32,222 nt of DNA, taken from assembly GCA_903934325.1 (NCBI GenBank), contig CAIZNH010000025.1:1-32222 (forward strand). Direction: 5' to 3'. Below the pieces are notes generated by a model. It saw nothing but the letters and a program-made list of their open reading frames with translations, was not told the DNA's origin and ran no database searches. This DNA comes from an uncultured Alphaproteobacteria bacterium (lineage in GTDB: Bacteria > Pseudomonadota > Alphaproteobacteria > Sphingomonadales > Sphingomonadaceae). Positions 1-7,381 of this stretch are shown one piece after another; position 1 is the stretch's first letter; each line of letters begins with the position of its first letter. The translations under genes and the position numbers were made by a program.

Positions 1-137
1 TCGGCCGCCAGCTCCGGAAGCGGCGACGCCGCCATGGCTGCCCTCCGGTTCCGCTTCGCTCCACCTGCGGCCAGCCATGGCACCAGAGCCGGTTTTACAC
101 TAACAAACATAGCGGACCACTCAGTGGGGGCCGGTCA
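1..137 (+). mobile_element. Right end of an insertion sequence (IS3-like), truncated by the window edge
   Basis: The stretch contains the last 33 codons of a transposase-like frame and then about 34 bases of noncoding end ending in GGGGGCCGGTCA. Read inward on the other strand this end starts TGACCGGCCCCC, a TG...CA type terminus as in IS3-family elements. Recombinase coding sequence begins directly after it, and the frame that continues into the recombinase is closed by a TAG at 110-112 inside the element, which is what an insertion would produce. The left end and most of the transposase lie outside the window, so the family and exact boundary (about 137) are inferred. Confidence 0.6.
2..103 (+). 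CDS. Transposase C-terminal tail (partial)
   Basis: This frame is open from the window edge to a TAA at 101-103 and encodes 33 residues beginning RPPAPEAATPPW. RPPAPE is a motif I associate with the C-terminal end of IS3-type integrase-core (DDE) transposases, usually following a 'HSSLGY'-like stretch that would lie outside the window. No catalytic residue is visible here. The assignment rests on this short motif and on the IS-like end that follows, so it is tentative. Confidence 0.5.
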   Translation, partial: RPPAPEAATPPWLPSGSASLHLRPAMAPEPVLH

Positions 138-809
138 CTGCTGTGCGAAAGAAGCGGCTTCTCTCTCAACTGCTTAAATGCGGCTGCTGTGGTGGTGGTC
201 TGTCAACTGCTGGCGTAGACAAGTCAGGAAGGGTTCGAGTGCGGTGCTCAACCCATGCTGAAAGCGGTACCTGCGCAAATCCAAAAACCTACTATCTACC
301 ATGGATCGAAAACACCGTTCTCAGCGCCATATGCAAGGAACTGAAAGATCGATCCACCATAGATGCGGCATACGCTAGCTACCGTGATGATCACCTGAAC
401 CAGATCGAAAAAAACAATCAGCGCAAACTGGAAATCCTCACACGCCTTGAGGAAATTCCCGTTGAAATATATAGACTTACAGACTGCCTAGCAAAGGGAA
501 TTGGTGATCCATACGAGATTGATCAACGGTGTCATGGCAATCGGGTTGAAGAGGAATTGCTCAACACCGAATTGCAGACGTTAGACGATTTGGAGGATGA
601 TTTCATCCTACGTCATGGAGCCTTTGCTCATTACCGCAATGTGGTCAAAACACTGCTGAAACAGGCAAAAACAGGCAAAATTCATGCTGATAATCCAGTG
701 GCGAATGATCTGAGAAACCTGATCAAGTCAGTGACCATGATCCCCAATGATGGAGATGATGGAGCTTCAGCCAATGTGGAGATCAAATGCCGCTTGCGGA
801 CCCTGTCTC

Positions 810-837
810 ACCTCCCCGCTCTGTCGGGGGAGGTTTT
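810..837 (+). terminator. Candidate rightward terminator hairpin at the end of the recombinase
   Basis: ACCTCCCC (810-817) pairs perfectly with GGGGAGGT (827-834) around a 9-base loop, followed by TTTT (834-837). This would work as a weak intrinsic terminator on the plus strand. It lies inside the recombinase frame and only two bases beyond the CCA end of tRNA-Met on the opposite strand, so it may instead matter for tRNA 3' processing. There is no T-run on the minus side. Confidence 0.4.
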
Positions 838-880
838 GGTAGCGGAGGAGGGACTCGAACCCCCGACACGCGGATTATGA
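837..880. other. Inferred attachment-site region in the tRNA-Met 3' half
   Basis: The mobile remnant abuts exactly the 3' end of an intact tRNA gene, and the recombinase frame ends inside that tRNA. This is the arrangement left when an element integrates in a tRNA 3' end and rebuilds it. The core cannot be defined without the matching copy at the far end of the element, which is outside the window. Tyrosine integrases use tRNA sites more often than serine recombinases do, so the link between this recombinase and this site is unproven. Confidence 0.3.
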
Positions 881-913
881 TTCCGCTGCTCTAACCGGCT
901 GAGCTACTCCGCC
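837..913 (-). tRNA. tRNA-Met (CAU), elongator type
   Basis: Read on the minus strand the gene starts GGCGGAGTAGCTCAG. It has the anticodon arm GCGGAAT-CAT-AATCCGC with anticodon CAT, a T arm with GGTTCGAGTCC, and ends with encoded CCA (837-839). The acceptor stem GGCGGAG pairs with CTCCGCT, with one G-U at the first pair. A G at position 1 forming a base pair with position 72 is unlike the unpaired C1 of bacterial initiator tRNA, so this is the elongator. It points its 3' end at the mobile region and is the likely integration target. Confidence 0.95.
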
Positions 914-1004
914 CCATGGGGCATCCGGCGGCGATTTGCGGCCGGATTCGCTTGCGGGTGTCGCCCCAAGCGAGGCGCGCATCTAGGGCGCAGGCGGGGC
1001 CGGG

Positions 1005-1535
1005 TCAAGCCCTCTCGCGCCCGCGGAATGCGCAAGTCTTGACCCGCTCCCACGGCCCGCCGCGATAGTGCCACAGCTCGAGCGCAGGAAAGGGAAAGCG
1101 GCCCTTCGCCGCCCACGGCGCCAGCACCGGCACCAGCCGCGCCTGAAGGCTGCGCGCCTCGTCCTTGGTCACCTTGTTCTGGATCGTGATGTGGGGGCGC
1201 GGCTCGTGGAGGTCCTGCGCGGTCAGGCTGCCGTGGAAATGCTCGGCGATCAGAGCGCGCAGGGTAAGCAGACCGGGCGCTTCAAGCGCAATCGCGGTGC
1301 CCCGCCCCAGGTCCATCACGCCCGAAACGGCTCCCTCTGGCGCGGCGAATTCGGCGGCAATGCGCGGGATGAAGTCCTTCAATTCTTCCAGCAGTGAAGG
1401 CGCGAAGGCGTGGAACAGCGTGACATGGGCGTGGAGGTGATTGCGCTCGGGCGGATAATGCGCGCGCCGCAGCCCTTCGGCAAAGCCCGCCAGATCGGGC
1501 GGCAGAGCGGCGGTGAGGATGAAGGGCTGAGGCAT
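1005..1535 (-). CDS. 2'-5' RNA ligase / cyclic phosphodiesterase-like (2H superfamily) protein
   Basis: The 176-residue protein has the two HxT signatures that define the 2H phosphoesterase fold: H37-V-T39-L in HAHVTLF and H115-I-T117-I in RPHITIQ, with about 75 residues between them as in the family. Such proteins open or form 2'-5' or 2',3'-cyclic phosphodiester bonds in RNA; the real substrate is unknown. The chosen start is ATG at 1533-1535 (MPQPFILTAAL); upstream sequence in frame only shadows mltG. It is the last gene of the acpP-fabF-mltG run, 65 bases after mltG, with no clear ribosome site of its own. It may be expressed as the tail of that operon. Confidence 0.82.
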   Translation of the reverse strand: MPQPFILTAALPPDLAGFAEGLRRAHYPPERNHLHAHVTLFHAFAPSLLEELKDFIPRIAAEFAAPEGAVSGVMDLGRGTAIALEAPGLLTLRALIAEHFHGSLTAQDLHEPRPHITIQNKVTKDEARSLQARLVPVLAPWAAKGRFPFPALELWHYRGGPWERVKTCAFRGRERA

Positions 1536-1600
1536 TTGCTTGTGGTCGCGCGGCCGAACCGCAAAATCGGTTCCCACTTTTGCTGGCCGCGCTCCGCCTC

Positions 1601-2566
1601 CTACATTTCCCCCCGCTCGCGGCGGATTGCATACCACTTGGCGACGTTGGCATTGTGCTCTTCGAGGGTGCTGGCAAACCAATGCCCGCCCGTCCCGTCC
1701 GCCACCATGAACAGCGCACCGGTGTTCTCGGGGTTCATCACCGCCGCGATGCTGTCGCGCCCGGGATTGGTGATCGGGCCTTCGGGCAGGCCGACGCGGG
1801 TGTAGGTGTTGTAGCCGTTGACCGCGGCAATCTCGGACTGGCGGATGCGGCGGCCCAAAGGCTTGCCCTTGGTCACAGGGTAGATGATCGTCGGATCGGC
1901 TTGCAGCTTCATGCCGGTGCGCACGCGGTTCGAATAGAGGCCCGCGACCATGCGGCGCTCCTCGGGCTTGCCGGTTTCCTTTTCGACAATCGCTGCGAGG
2001 ATCAGCGCATCGCGCATCGTATCCACCGCGATGCGGGGGCTGCGCTCGGCCCATTCCTCGGCCAGGGCATTGTCCATCGCGCTCTGCATCTGCTGGACCA
2101 GCGACGCGCGCGACTGCCCGCGCTCGAAGGCGTAGGTATCGGGCAGGATCGAGCCTTCGGGCGGCACCGGCACATCGCCGGTCAGCAGCGGCTCGGCCAT
2201 CAGGCGTTCCCACACGAGGATCGAGGGCATGCCTTCAGGGATGGTGACGAACCGGCGGATCACATCGCCCGACTGGAAGGCAGCGAGAATCTCGCCCTGG
2301 CTCATGCCGGGGGTGAGCAGGAACTCGCCCGCCTGGATCGGCGCGTCCGAGCCGAAGATACGCGCTTGCAGCACGAAGCCCGCAGCCGAGGAAATCAGCC
2401 CCTCGGCCTCCAGCTTGTCCGCCACCGAGGAAACCGAGGCGCCCGCGGGGATGGTGAAGCTCGTCTCCTTGGCGATGGTCGACGAGCCCGTCAGCACCCA
2501 TGCGAAAGCAAGGCCGGCGAGCGCCAGCGCCACCAGCCCCAGCACTGCCAGCCGTGTACGGTTCAC
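1601..2566 (-). CDS. mltG: Endolytic murein transglycosylase MltG
   Basis: This 321-residue protein of the YceG/MltG family cuts newly made glycan strands near the inner membrane and so sets strand length. One N-terminal membrane segment (about residues 6-27) anchors the enzyme, followed by a LysM-like region (about 35-110) and the catalytic domain. The IVEKETG motif places the expected catalytic glutamate at E195, and QADPTIIYPVTKG, YNTYTRVGLPEGPITNPG and VADGTGGHWFA are further hallmarks. Start is GTG at 2564-2566, four bases after the fabF stop, so translation is probably coupled. An mltG directly after fabF links fatty acid synthesis and wall synthesis, as in several proteobacteria. Confidence 0.95.
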   Translation of the reverse strand: MNRTRLAVLGLVALALAGLAFAWVLTGSSTIAKETSFTIPAGASVSSVADKLEAEGLISSAAGFVLQARIFGSDAPIQAGEFLLTPGMSQGEILAAFQSGDVIRRFVTIPEGMPSILVWERLMAEPLLTGDVPVPPEGSILPDTYAFERGQSRASLVQQMQSAMDNALAEEWAERSPRIAVDTMRDALILAAIVEKETGKPEERRMVAGLYSNRVRTGMKLQADPTIIYPVTKGKPLGRRIRQSEIAAVNGYNTYTRVGLPEGPITNPGRDSIAAVMNPENTGALFMVADGTGGHWFASTLEEHNANVAKWYAIRRERGEM

Positions 2567-2570
2567 CGGA

Positions 2571-3830
2571 TCAGTCGACCTTCTGCATGATGATCGAGGC
2601 GTTGGTGCCGCCGAAGCCGAAGGAATTGTTCAGCACCGCGCGCACTTCGCGCTTCTTCGCCACCAGCGGCACAAGGTCGATGCCTTCGGTGCCCTCGTCC
2701 GGATCATGCAGGTTCAGCGTCGGCGGCACGATCCCGTCGCGCATCGCGAGGATGCAGAAGATCGCTTCCACCGCGCCCGCGCCGCCCAGCAGGTGGCCGA
2801 TAGCAGACTTGGTCGAGGACATCGACGCGCCGCCCAGATCGTCACCCAGCACGCGCTTGATCGCGGCGAGTTCGATGGTGTCGGCCATGGTCGAGGTGCC
2901 GTGGGCGTTGATGTAGTCGATATCGCCCGGGCCGAGGCCGGCCTTCTTCAGCGCCATGCGCATGGCGAGTTCCGCGCCGCGGCCCTCGGGATGCGGGGCG
3001 GTGACGTGATAGGCATCGCCCGACAGGCCATAGCCGGTGACTTCGGCATAGATCTTCGCGCCGCGCGCCTTGGCCCGCTCGTATTCCTCGAGCACCACCA
3101 CGCCCGCGCCTTCGCCCATGACGAAGCCGTCACGATTGCGGTCATAGGGGCGGCTGGCTTCGGTCGGGCGGTCATTCATGCTCATGTTGAGCGCGCGCGC
3201 CTGAGCGAAACCGGCAATACCGAGCGGGTTGATGGTGCTTTCCGCGCCGCCCGCCAGCATGATGTCGGCATCGTCCATCGCGATCATCCGCGCGGCATCG
3301 CCGATCGAGTGCGCGCCGGTGGAGCAGGCGGTGACGACGGCGTGGTTCGGGCCCATGAAGCCGTACTTGATCTGCACCTGACCGGTGATGAGGTTGATCA
3401 ACCGCCCGTGGACGAAGTGCGGGGAGACGCGCGAAGGGCCGCGCTCGTGGAGATTGACGCTCTCGAGCTCGATCCCAGGAAGGCCGCCGATGCCTGAACC
3501 GATCGAGCAGCCGGTGCGCTCCTTTTCGGCATCGGTCATGTCGGTGAGGCCGGCATCTTCGAGCGCCTGGCCTGCGGCATCAATGCCATAGACGATGAAG
3601 GGATCGACCTGCCGCTGGACCTTGTGATCGACGCGCTTGTCGGCGTCGAAGCCCCAGGGGTGATCCTTGCCCTTCACTTCGCAGGCAATGGTGCACTTCT
3701 GGTCCGAGGTATCGAAGCGGGTGATCTGCCCCGCTCCGCTCTCGCCCGCGATCAGGTTTGCCCACGTCGTCTCGACATCGCCCCCGAGCGGGGTGACAAG
3801 ACCGAGGCCGGTTACAACCACACGGCGCAT
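2571..3830 (-). CDS. fabF: Beta-ketoacyl-ACP synthase II (FabF)
   Basis: FabF condenses malonyl-ACP with growing acyl-ACP in the cytoplasm during fatty acid elongation. The 419-residue protein has the complete thiolase-fold active site: nucleophile C169 in TACSTGAHSIG, H310 in NAHGTSTMADTIE, K341 in SSTKSAIGH and H346 in GHLLGGAGAVE. The C-terminal NNSFGFGGTNAS loop is typical. Length and motifs match the standard family. ATG at 3828-3830 is preceded by GGAG seven bases upstream, which supports the start. It follows acpP after 155 bases that contain a strong hairpin and precedes mltG by four bases. Confidence 0.97.
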   Translation of the reverse strand: MRRVVVTGLGLVTPLGGDVETTWANLIAGESGAGQITRFDTSDQKCTIACEVKGKDHPWGFDADKRVDHKVQRQVDPFIVYGIDAAGQALEDAGLTDMTDAEKERTGCSIGSGIGGLPGIELESVNLHERGPSRVSPHFVHGRLINLITGQVQIKYGFMGPNHAVVTACSTGAHSIGDAARMIAMDDADIMLAGGAESTINPLGIAGFAQARALNMSMNDRPTEASRPYDRNRDGFVMGEGAGVVVLEEYERAKARGAKIYAEVTGYGLSGDAYHVTAPHPEGRGAELAMRMALKKAGLGPGDIDYINAHGTSTMADTIELAAIKRVLGDDLGGASMSSTKSAIGHLLGGAGAVEAIFCILAMRDGIVPPTLNLHDPDEGTEGIDLVPLVAKKREVRAVLNNSFGFGGTNASIIMQKVD

Positions 3831-3852
3831 TCAGGTTCTCCAAAACGCAAGA

Positions 3853-3881
3853 CAGGCTCAACCCCGTTCGGGCTGAGCCTG
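3853..3881 (-). terminator. Hairpin between acpP and fabF, attenuator-like
   Basis: CAGGCTCA (3853-3860) pairs with TGAGCCTG (3874-3881), and inside the loop CCC (3863-3865) can pair with GGG (3870-3872). On the minus strand the stem is followed by TCTTGCGTTTT, a broken T-rich tract, so it may act as a partial terminator. Such an element would let acpP be transcribed much more than fabF, as is usual for the abundant carrier protein. It could also be an RNA-stabilising stem. Confidence 0.55.
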
Positions 3882-3985
3882 CCAAGACCCCGTATGGCGC
3901 TTCACCGGAAGAACTGAGGAGGACAGCAGAACCTGCAATCCTCCCACCATCCCCGCGATCCGCAGCCAACGGGTGGGTCGGGCTA

Positions 3986-4222
3986 TCAGCCCTTGTGCTC
4001 TTCGATGTACTTGGTCGCGTCACCAACGGTGGTGATCTTCTCGGCCGCATCGTCGGGGATTTCGACGCCGAATTCCTCTTCGAAAGCCATCACCAGTTCG
4101 ACGATGTCGAGGCTGTCAGCGCCCAGATCGTCGATGAAGCTGGCATCCTGGGTGACCTTGTCGGCCTCGACGCCGAGATGCTCGACGACAATCTTCGCCA
4201 CCCGATCGGCAGTATCGCTCAT
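3986..4222 (-). CDS. acpP: Acyl carrier protein
   Basis: AcpP carries growing acyl chains on a 4'-phosphopantetheine arm for fatty acid and lipid A synthesis in the cytoplasm. The 78-residue, strongly acidic protein has the attachment serine S37 in [19 protein letters not shown]. Size and sequence are canonical. ATG at 4220-4222 is preceded by GAGGG at a normal distance. It heads the run acpP, fabF, mltG; its promoter should lie in 4223-4397, a gap shared with the divergent amidohydrolase, but I could not choose promoter boxes with confidence. Confidence 0.98.
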   Translation of the reverse strand: MSDTADRVAKIVVEHLGVEADKVTQDASFIDDLGADSLDIVELVMAFEEEFGVEIPDDAAEKITTVGDATKYIEEHKG

Positions 4223-4397
4223 GATATTCCCTCGTTGAAATGGGGTTAGGTAAATCTCGTGCCCGCCCTAATGAACGCCGCGGGCAAGCGCAAGTGGGCA
4301 TGACAATCCGTGCCGAAGCTCTCCGCAATCATGCGCAAGCGCTGCCTCCATGCGCTCTTGCCAGCGGATAGGCCGGCGTGCCACGGCCTCAGCCATC

Positions 4398-5414
4398 ATG
4401 CTGACATTCTGTTCGCCTTCACAAGCCGCCCATGCGCCGGCCCTCGAACTCGTCAACGGCAAGGCCGAGGACCACGCCGAAACCCCGGCGCGGCTTGGGA
4501 ATATGCTGGGAGCGATGGGAACGGTGCGCGCGCCCGATGACCACGGACTTGCGGCAATCCAGGCTGTCCACAGCCCCGAATACGTCGCCTTCCTGCAAGC
4601 CGCGCATGGCGAGTGGCTGGCGGCCGGGCGCGCGGGCGATGCGATACCCTATGCCTTTCCGGTGCGTGGACGGCGACCGCTCGATCTGACGCGGATTGAC
4701 GGGAAGCTCGGCCTGTTCGGCTTCGACACCGTCACCCCGATTGCGGCAGGCACGTGGGAGGCAGCCTATGGCGCGGCGCAATCGGCCTTGAGCGCGCTGG
4801 CGGCGATGGCGAGCGGAGAGGCACGCCATGCCTTCGCCCTGTGCCGCCCGCCGGGGCATCATGCCGGAGCCGACTATTTCGGCGGCTATTGCTACCTCAA
4901 CAACGCCGCCATCGCGGCGCGCGCGGCGGCGGCGCAAGGCCTCGGGCCGGTCGCGGTGCTCGATGTCGATTACCACCACGGCAATGGCACGCAGGACATC
5001 TTCTACGCGGACGGGAGCGTCTTCTTCGCCTCGATCCATGCCGATCCGCGCACCGATTTCCCCTATTTCTGGGGCCATGCCGAGGAGCGCGGCGAAGGTG
5101 CGGGCGAAGGCACCACCTTCAACCAGCCCTTGCCGAGAGGCACTGGCTGGCGGACGTACGAAGGCGCGCTTGGCAGGGCGCTCGATGCCATCGCCGCTTT
5201 CGGCGCGAAGACGCTGATCGTGAGCTACGGCGCGGACACCTTTGCCGAAGACCCCATATCGCAATTCGCCCTGACGACAGACGACATGCATGCCATGGGC
5301 GCGAAGATCGCGAGCCTCGGCCTGCCGACGCTGACGGTCATGGAGGGCGGCTACAACGTCGCGGAGCTGGGCCGCAACGTTGCTGCCTTCATCGCTGGCC
5401 TTGAAAGGGCTTAA
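4398..5414 (+). CDS. Histone deacetylase family protein (acetylpolyamine amidohydrolase-like)
   Basis: This zinc amidohydrolase has the arginase/deacetylase fold. From ATG at 4398 it has 338 residues. Visible active-site elements are RPPGHHA (the His pair, H154/H155), GYCYLNNAA, the zinc ligands D191 and H193 in [11 protein letters not shown], the third ligand D280 in [11 protein letters not shown], and the GGY loop in [11 protein letters not shown]. Bacterial members remove acetyl groups from polyamines or other small amides; the substrate here is not determined. An in-frame ATG at 4350 would add 16 residues that do not look like family sequence, so I prefer 4398. The stop codon overlaps the aspS stop on the other strand. 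Confidence 0.92.
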   Translation: MLTFCSPSQAAHAPALELVNGKAEDHAETPARLGNMLGAMGTVRAPDDHGLAAIQAVHSPEYVAFLQAAHGEWLAAGRAGDAIPYAFPVRGRRPLDLTRIDGKLGLFGFDTVTPIAAGTWEAAYGAAQSALSALAAMASGEARHAFALCRPPGHHAGADYFGGYCYLNNAAIAARAAAAQGLGPVAVLDVDYHHGNGTQDIFYADGSVFFASIHADPRTDFPYFWGHAEERGEGAGEGTTFNQPLPRGTGWRTYEGALGRALDAIAAFGAKTLIVSYGADTFAEDPISQFALTTDDMHAMGAKIASLGLPTLTVMEGGYNVAELGRNVAAFIAGLERA

Positions 5415-7207
5415 GCCCCGCCAACCGGCTTCACCGGCGGTTCCACCACGCGCAAGCTGAGCTCGCGCATCTGGCGCGGTTCGGGCAGGCTGGGGGCGCC
5501 CATCAGCAGATCCTCGGCGCGCTGGTTCATCGGGAACAGCGTGATTTCGCGCAGGTTCTTGGCCCCGCACAGCAGCATCACGATCCGGTCCACGCCCGCA
5601 GCCATGCCCCCGTGCGGCGGCGCGCCGTACTGGAACGCGCGGTACATGCCGCCGAAACGCTCCTCCACATCGGCCTGCGTAAGGCCGGTGATCTCGAACG
5701 CCTTGACCATGGTTTCGGGCTTGTGGTTGCGGATCGAGCCGCTGGCGATTTCATAGCCGTTGCAGACCAGATCGTACTGGTAGGCCTTGATCGTCAGCGG
5801 ATCCTGCCCGTTCAGCGCGTCGATCCCGCCCTGCGGCATCGAGAAGGGGTTGTGGCTGAAGTCGACCTTCTTTTCCTCTTCGCTCCACTCGTAGAACGGG
5901 AAGTCGACGATCCAGCAAAGGGCAAAGGTGCTCTCGTCGATAAGGCCCAGCTCTTCGCCCACGCGGATACGGGCAGCGCCCGCCAGCTTGGCCGCGTCCG
6001 CCGCCTTGCCAGCCGCGAAGAACAGGCCGTCATTCTCGCCAAGGCCAAGCTCGGCATAGAGCGCGGCCATGCCTTCGGTGCCGTGGTTCTTGGCAATCGG
6101 CCCGCCGAATTCCCCGCCCTTGCGGGTGACATAGCCAAGGCCCGCATAGCCTTCCTTGCGCGCCCAGTCGTTCATGTCGTCGAAGAACTTGCGGCTCTTC
6201 TCGTGGGTGGCAGGCGCGGGGATCGCGCGGACCACGCCGCCCGAGCCGACGATCTTTTCGAACAGGCCAAAGCCGCTTTGCGTGAAGTGGTGCGAGACGT
6301 CCGAGATGATCAGCGGGTTGCGCAGATCGGGCTTGTCGCTGCCATACTTGAGGATCGCCTCATCGTAGGGAATGCGCGGGAATTCGCCCGCCGGGGTCAC
6401 GCTCTTTTCGCCCGCGAAGGCAGCGAAGGTGCCCTGGATCACCGGCTCCAACGTCTCCCACACCTCTTCCTGGGTGACGAAGCTCATTTCCAGATCGAGC
6501 TGGTAGAACTCGCCCGGCAGGCGGTCTGCGCGCGGGTCTTCATCGCGGAAGCAGGGGGCGATCTGGAAATAGCGATCGAAGCCCGCAACCATCAGCAGCT
6601 GCTTGTACTGCTGCGGCGCCTGCGGCAGCGCGTAGAACTTGCCGGCGTGGATGCGGCTCGGCACGAGGAAGTCGCGCGCGCCCTCGGGCGAAGAGGCGGT
6701 GAGGATCGGGGTCGAGAACTCGTTGAAGCCCACCGCTGCCATTCGCGTGCGCATGTCGGCAATCACCGCCACGCGGGTCATGATGTTCTTGTGCAGCGTC
6801 TCGCGCCGCAGATCGAGGAAGCGGTACTTGAGGCGGATATCCTCCGGATAGGGCTGCTCGTCGGCGACCGGCATGGGCAGCTCTTCGGCCGCGCTCTGCA
6901 CGGTGACGCTGCGCGCAAACACCTCGATGCTGCCAGTGGCAAGGTTGGCATTGACCGTCTCGGCCACGCGCGCTTTCACTTCGCCTTCGATGGTGATGAC
7001 GCTTTCGACGCGCAGGCCTTCGAGCACCGGCAGGGCCGCGCTGTCGCTGTCGGCCACGATCTGGGTGATGCCGTAGTGATCGCGCAGGTCGATGAACAGC
7101 ACGCCGCCGTGATCGCGCTTGCGATGGATCCAGCCTGACAGGCGGACGGTCTCGCCGACATTGGCGGAAGAAAGCTGTGCGCAAGTATGCGTGCGGTAGG
7201 GGTGCAT
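5411..7207 (-). CDS. aspS: Aspartate--tRNA ligase, probably non-discriminating
   Basis: This 598-residue bacterial-type class II synthetase charges tRNA-Asp with aspartate. The N-terminal OB-fold anticodon domain (about 1-110) contains [18 protein letters not shown], and the catalytic core has motif 2 ([20 protein letters not shown], about 219-238). A GAD-type insertion lies in the middle, and motif 3 near the C-terminus reads [13 protein letters not shown]. The His in RKRDHGG is found in non-discriminating AspRS enzymes that also charge tRNA-Asn and rely on GatCAB, whereas E. coli-type enzymes have Leu there; this inference needs gatCAB and asnS data from the genome. It is transcribed divergently from rnd and meets the amidohydrolase tail to tail. 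Confidence 0.97.
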   Translation of the reverse strand: MHPYRTHTCAQLSSANVGETVRLSGWIHRKRDHGGVLFIDLRDHYGITQIVADSDSAALPVLEGLRVESVITIEGEVKARVAETVNANLATGSIEVFARSVTVQSAAEELPMPVADEQPYPEDIRLKYRFLDLRRETLHKNIMTRVAVIADMRTRMAAVGFNEFSTPILTASSPEGARDFLVPSRIHAGKFYALPQAPQQYKQLLMVAGFDRYFQIAPCFRDEDPRADRLPGEFYQLDLEMSFVTQEEVWETLEPVIQGTFAAFAGEKSVTPAGEFPRIPYDEAILKYGSDKPDLRNPLIISDVSHHFTQSGFGLFEKIVGSGGVVRAIPAPATHEKSRKFFDDMNDWARKEGYAGLGYVTRKGGEFGGPIAKNHGTEGMAALYAELGLGENDGLFFAAGKAADAAKLAGAARIRVGEELGLIDESTFALCWIVDFPFYEWSEEEKKVDFSHNPFSMPQGGIDALNGQDPLTIKAYQYDLVCNGYEIASGSIRNHKPETMVKAFEITGLTQADVEERFGGMYRAFQYGAPPHGGMAAGVDRIVMLLCGAKNLREITLFPMNQRAEDLLMGAPSLPEPRQMRELSLRVVEPPVKPVGGA

Positions 7208-7381
7208 CTAAACTCTTGTCCTGTTCGCGGCTATGACGCTAGGGCGCGCGGGCGCAGATGGAGCTTTGCTCCGATGTTGGCGCGCTAACAGGGCAAGCCC
7301 GCCGTTTTGTCAAGCGGTCCGGGCGCATTCTGGGTTCAATCCCGAGGGCGGCACTCCGCCTGCGAAACAAGAAAAGATGAC

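Larger units (their letters stand above)
138..880 (+). pseudogene. Serine site-specific recombinase, C-terminal fragment (IS-disrupted)
   Basis: The fragment starts directly after the IS end; GTG at 143 is not a natural start. It encodes a recombinase zinc beta-ribbon: KKRLLSQLLKCGCCGGG followed by RCSTHAESGTC (Cys at about residues 13, 15, 16, 35 and 44 counted from 143). A charged helical region at residues 65-130 resembles the coiled coil of large serine recombinases. The N-terminal catalytic domain with the nucleophilic serine and the DNA-binding recombinase domain are missing, so it should be inactive alone. The last 14 codons or so (AEEGLEPPTRGL) are the antisense of the tRNA-Met 3' half, and the stop at 878-880 is inside the tRNA. 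The DNA is visibly more AT-rich than its neighbours, which fits horizontal origin. Confidence 0.82.

Noticed and set aside
1005..2213. A single 402-residue minus-strand protein covering the 2H phosphoesterase and part of mltG
   Set aside because: Only the part after 1535 has family motifs; the upstream part is an out-of-frame read of mltG.
4261..4285. Small GCCCGC/GCGGGC stem upstream of acpP
   Set aside because: Six base pairs with a 13-base loop are expected often by chance in GC-rich DNA, and nothing else supports a regulatory role.
5612..7138. A 508-codon open frame on the plus strand opposite aspS, and a similar one at 14237-15823 opposite the thiamine enzyme
   Set aside because: Both are typical GC-rich shadows of conserved genes, without motifs.
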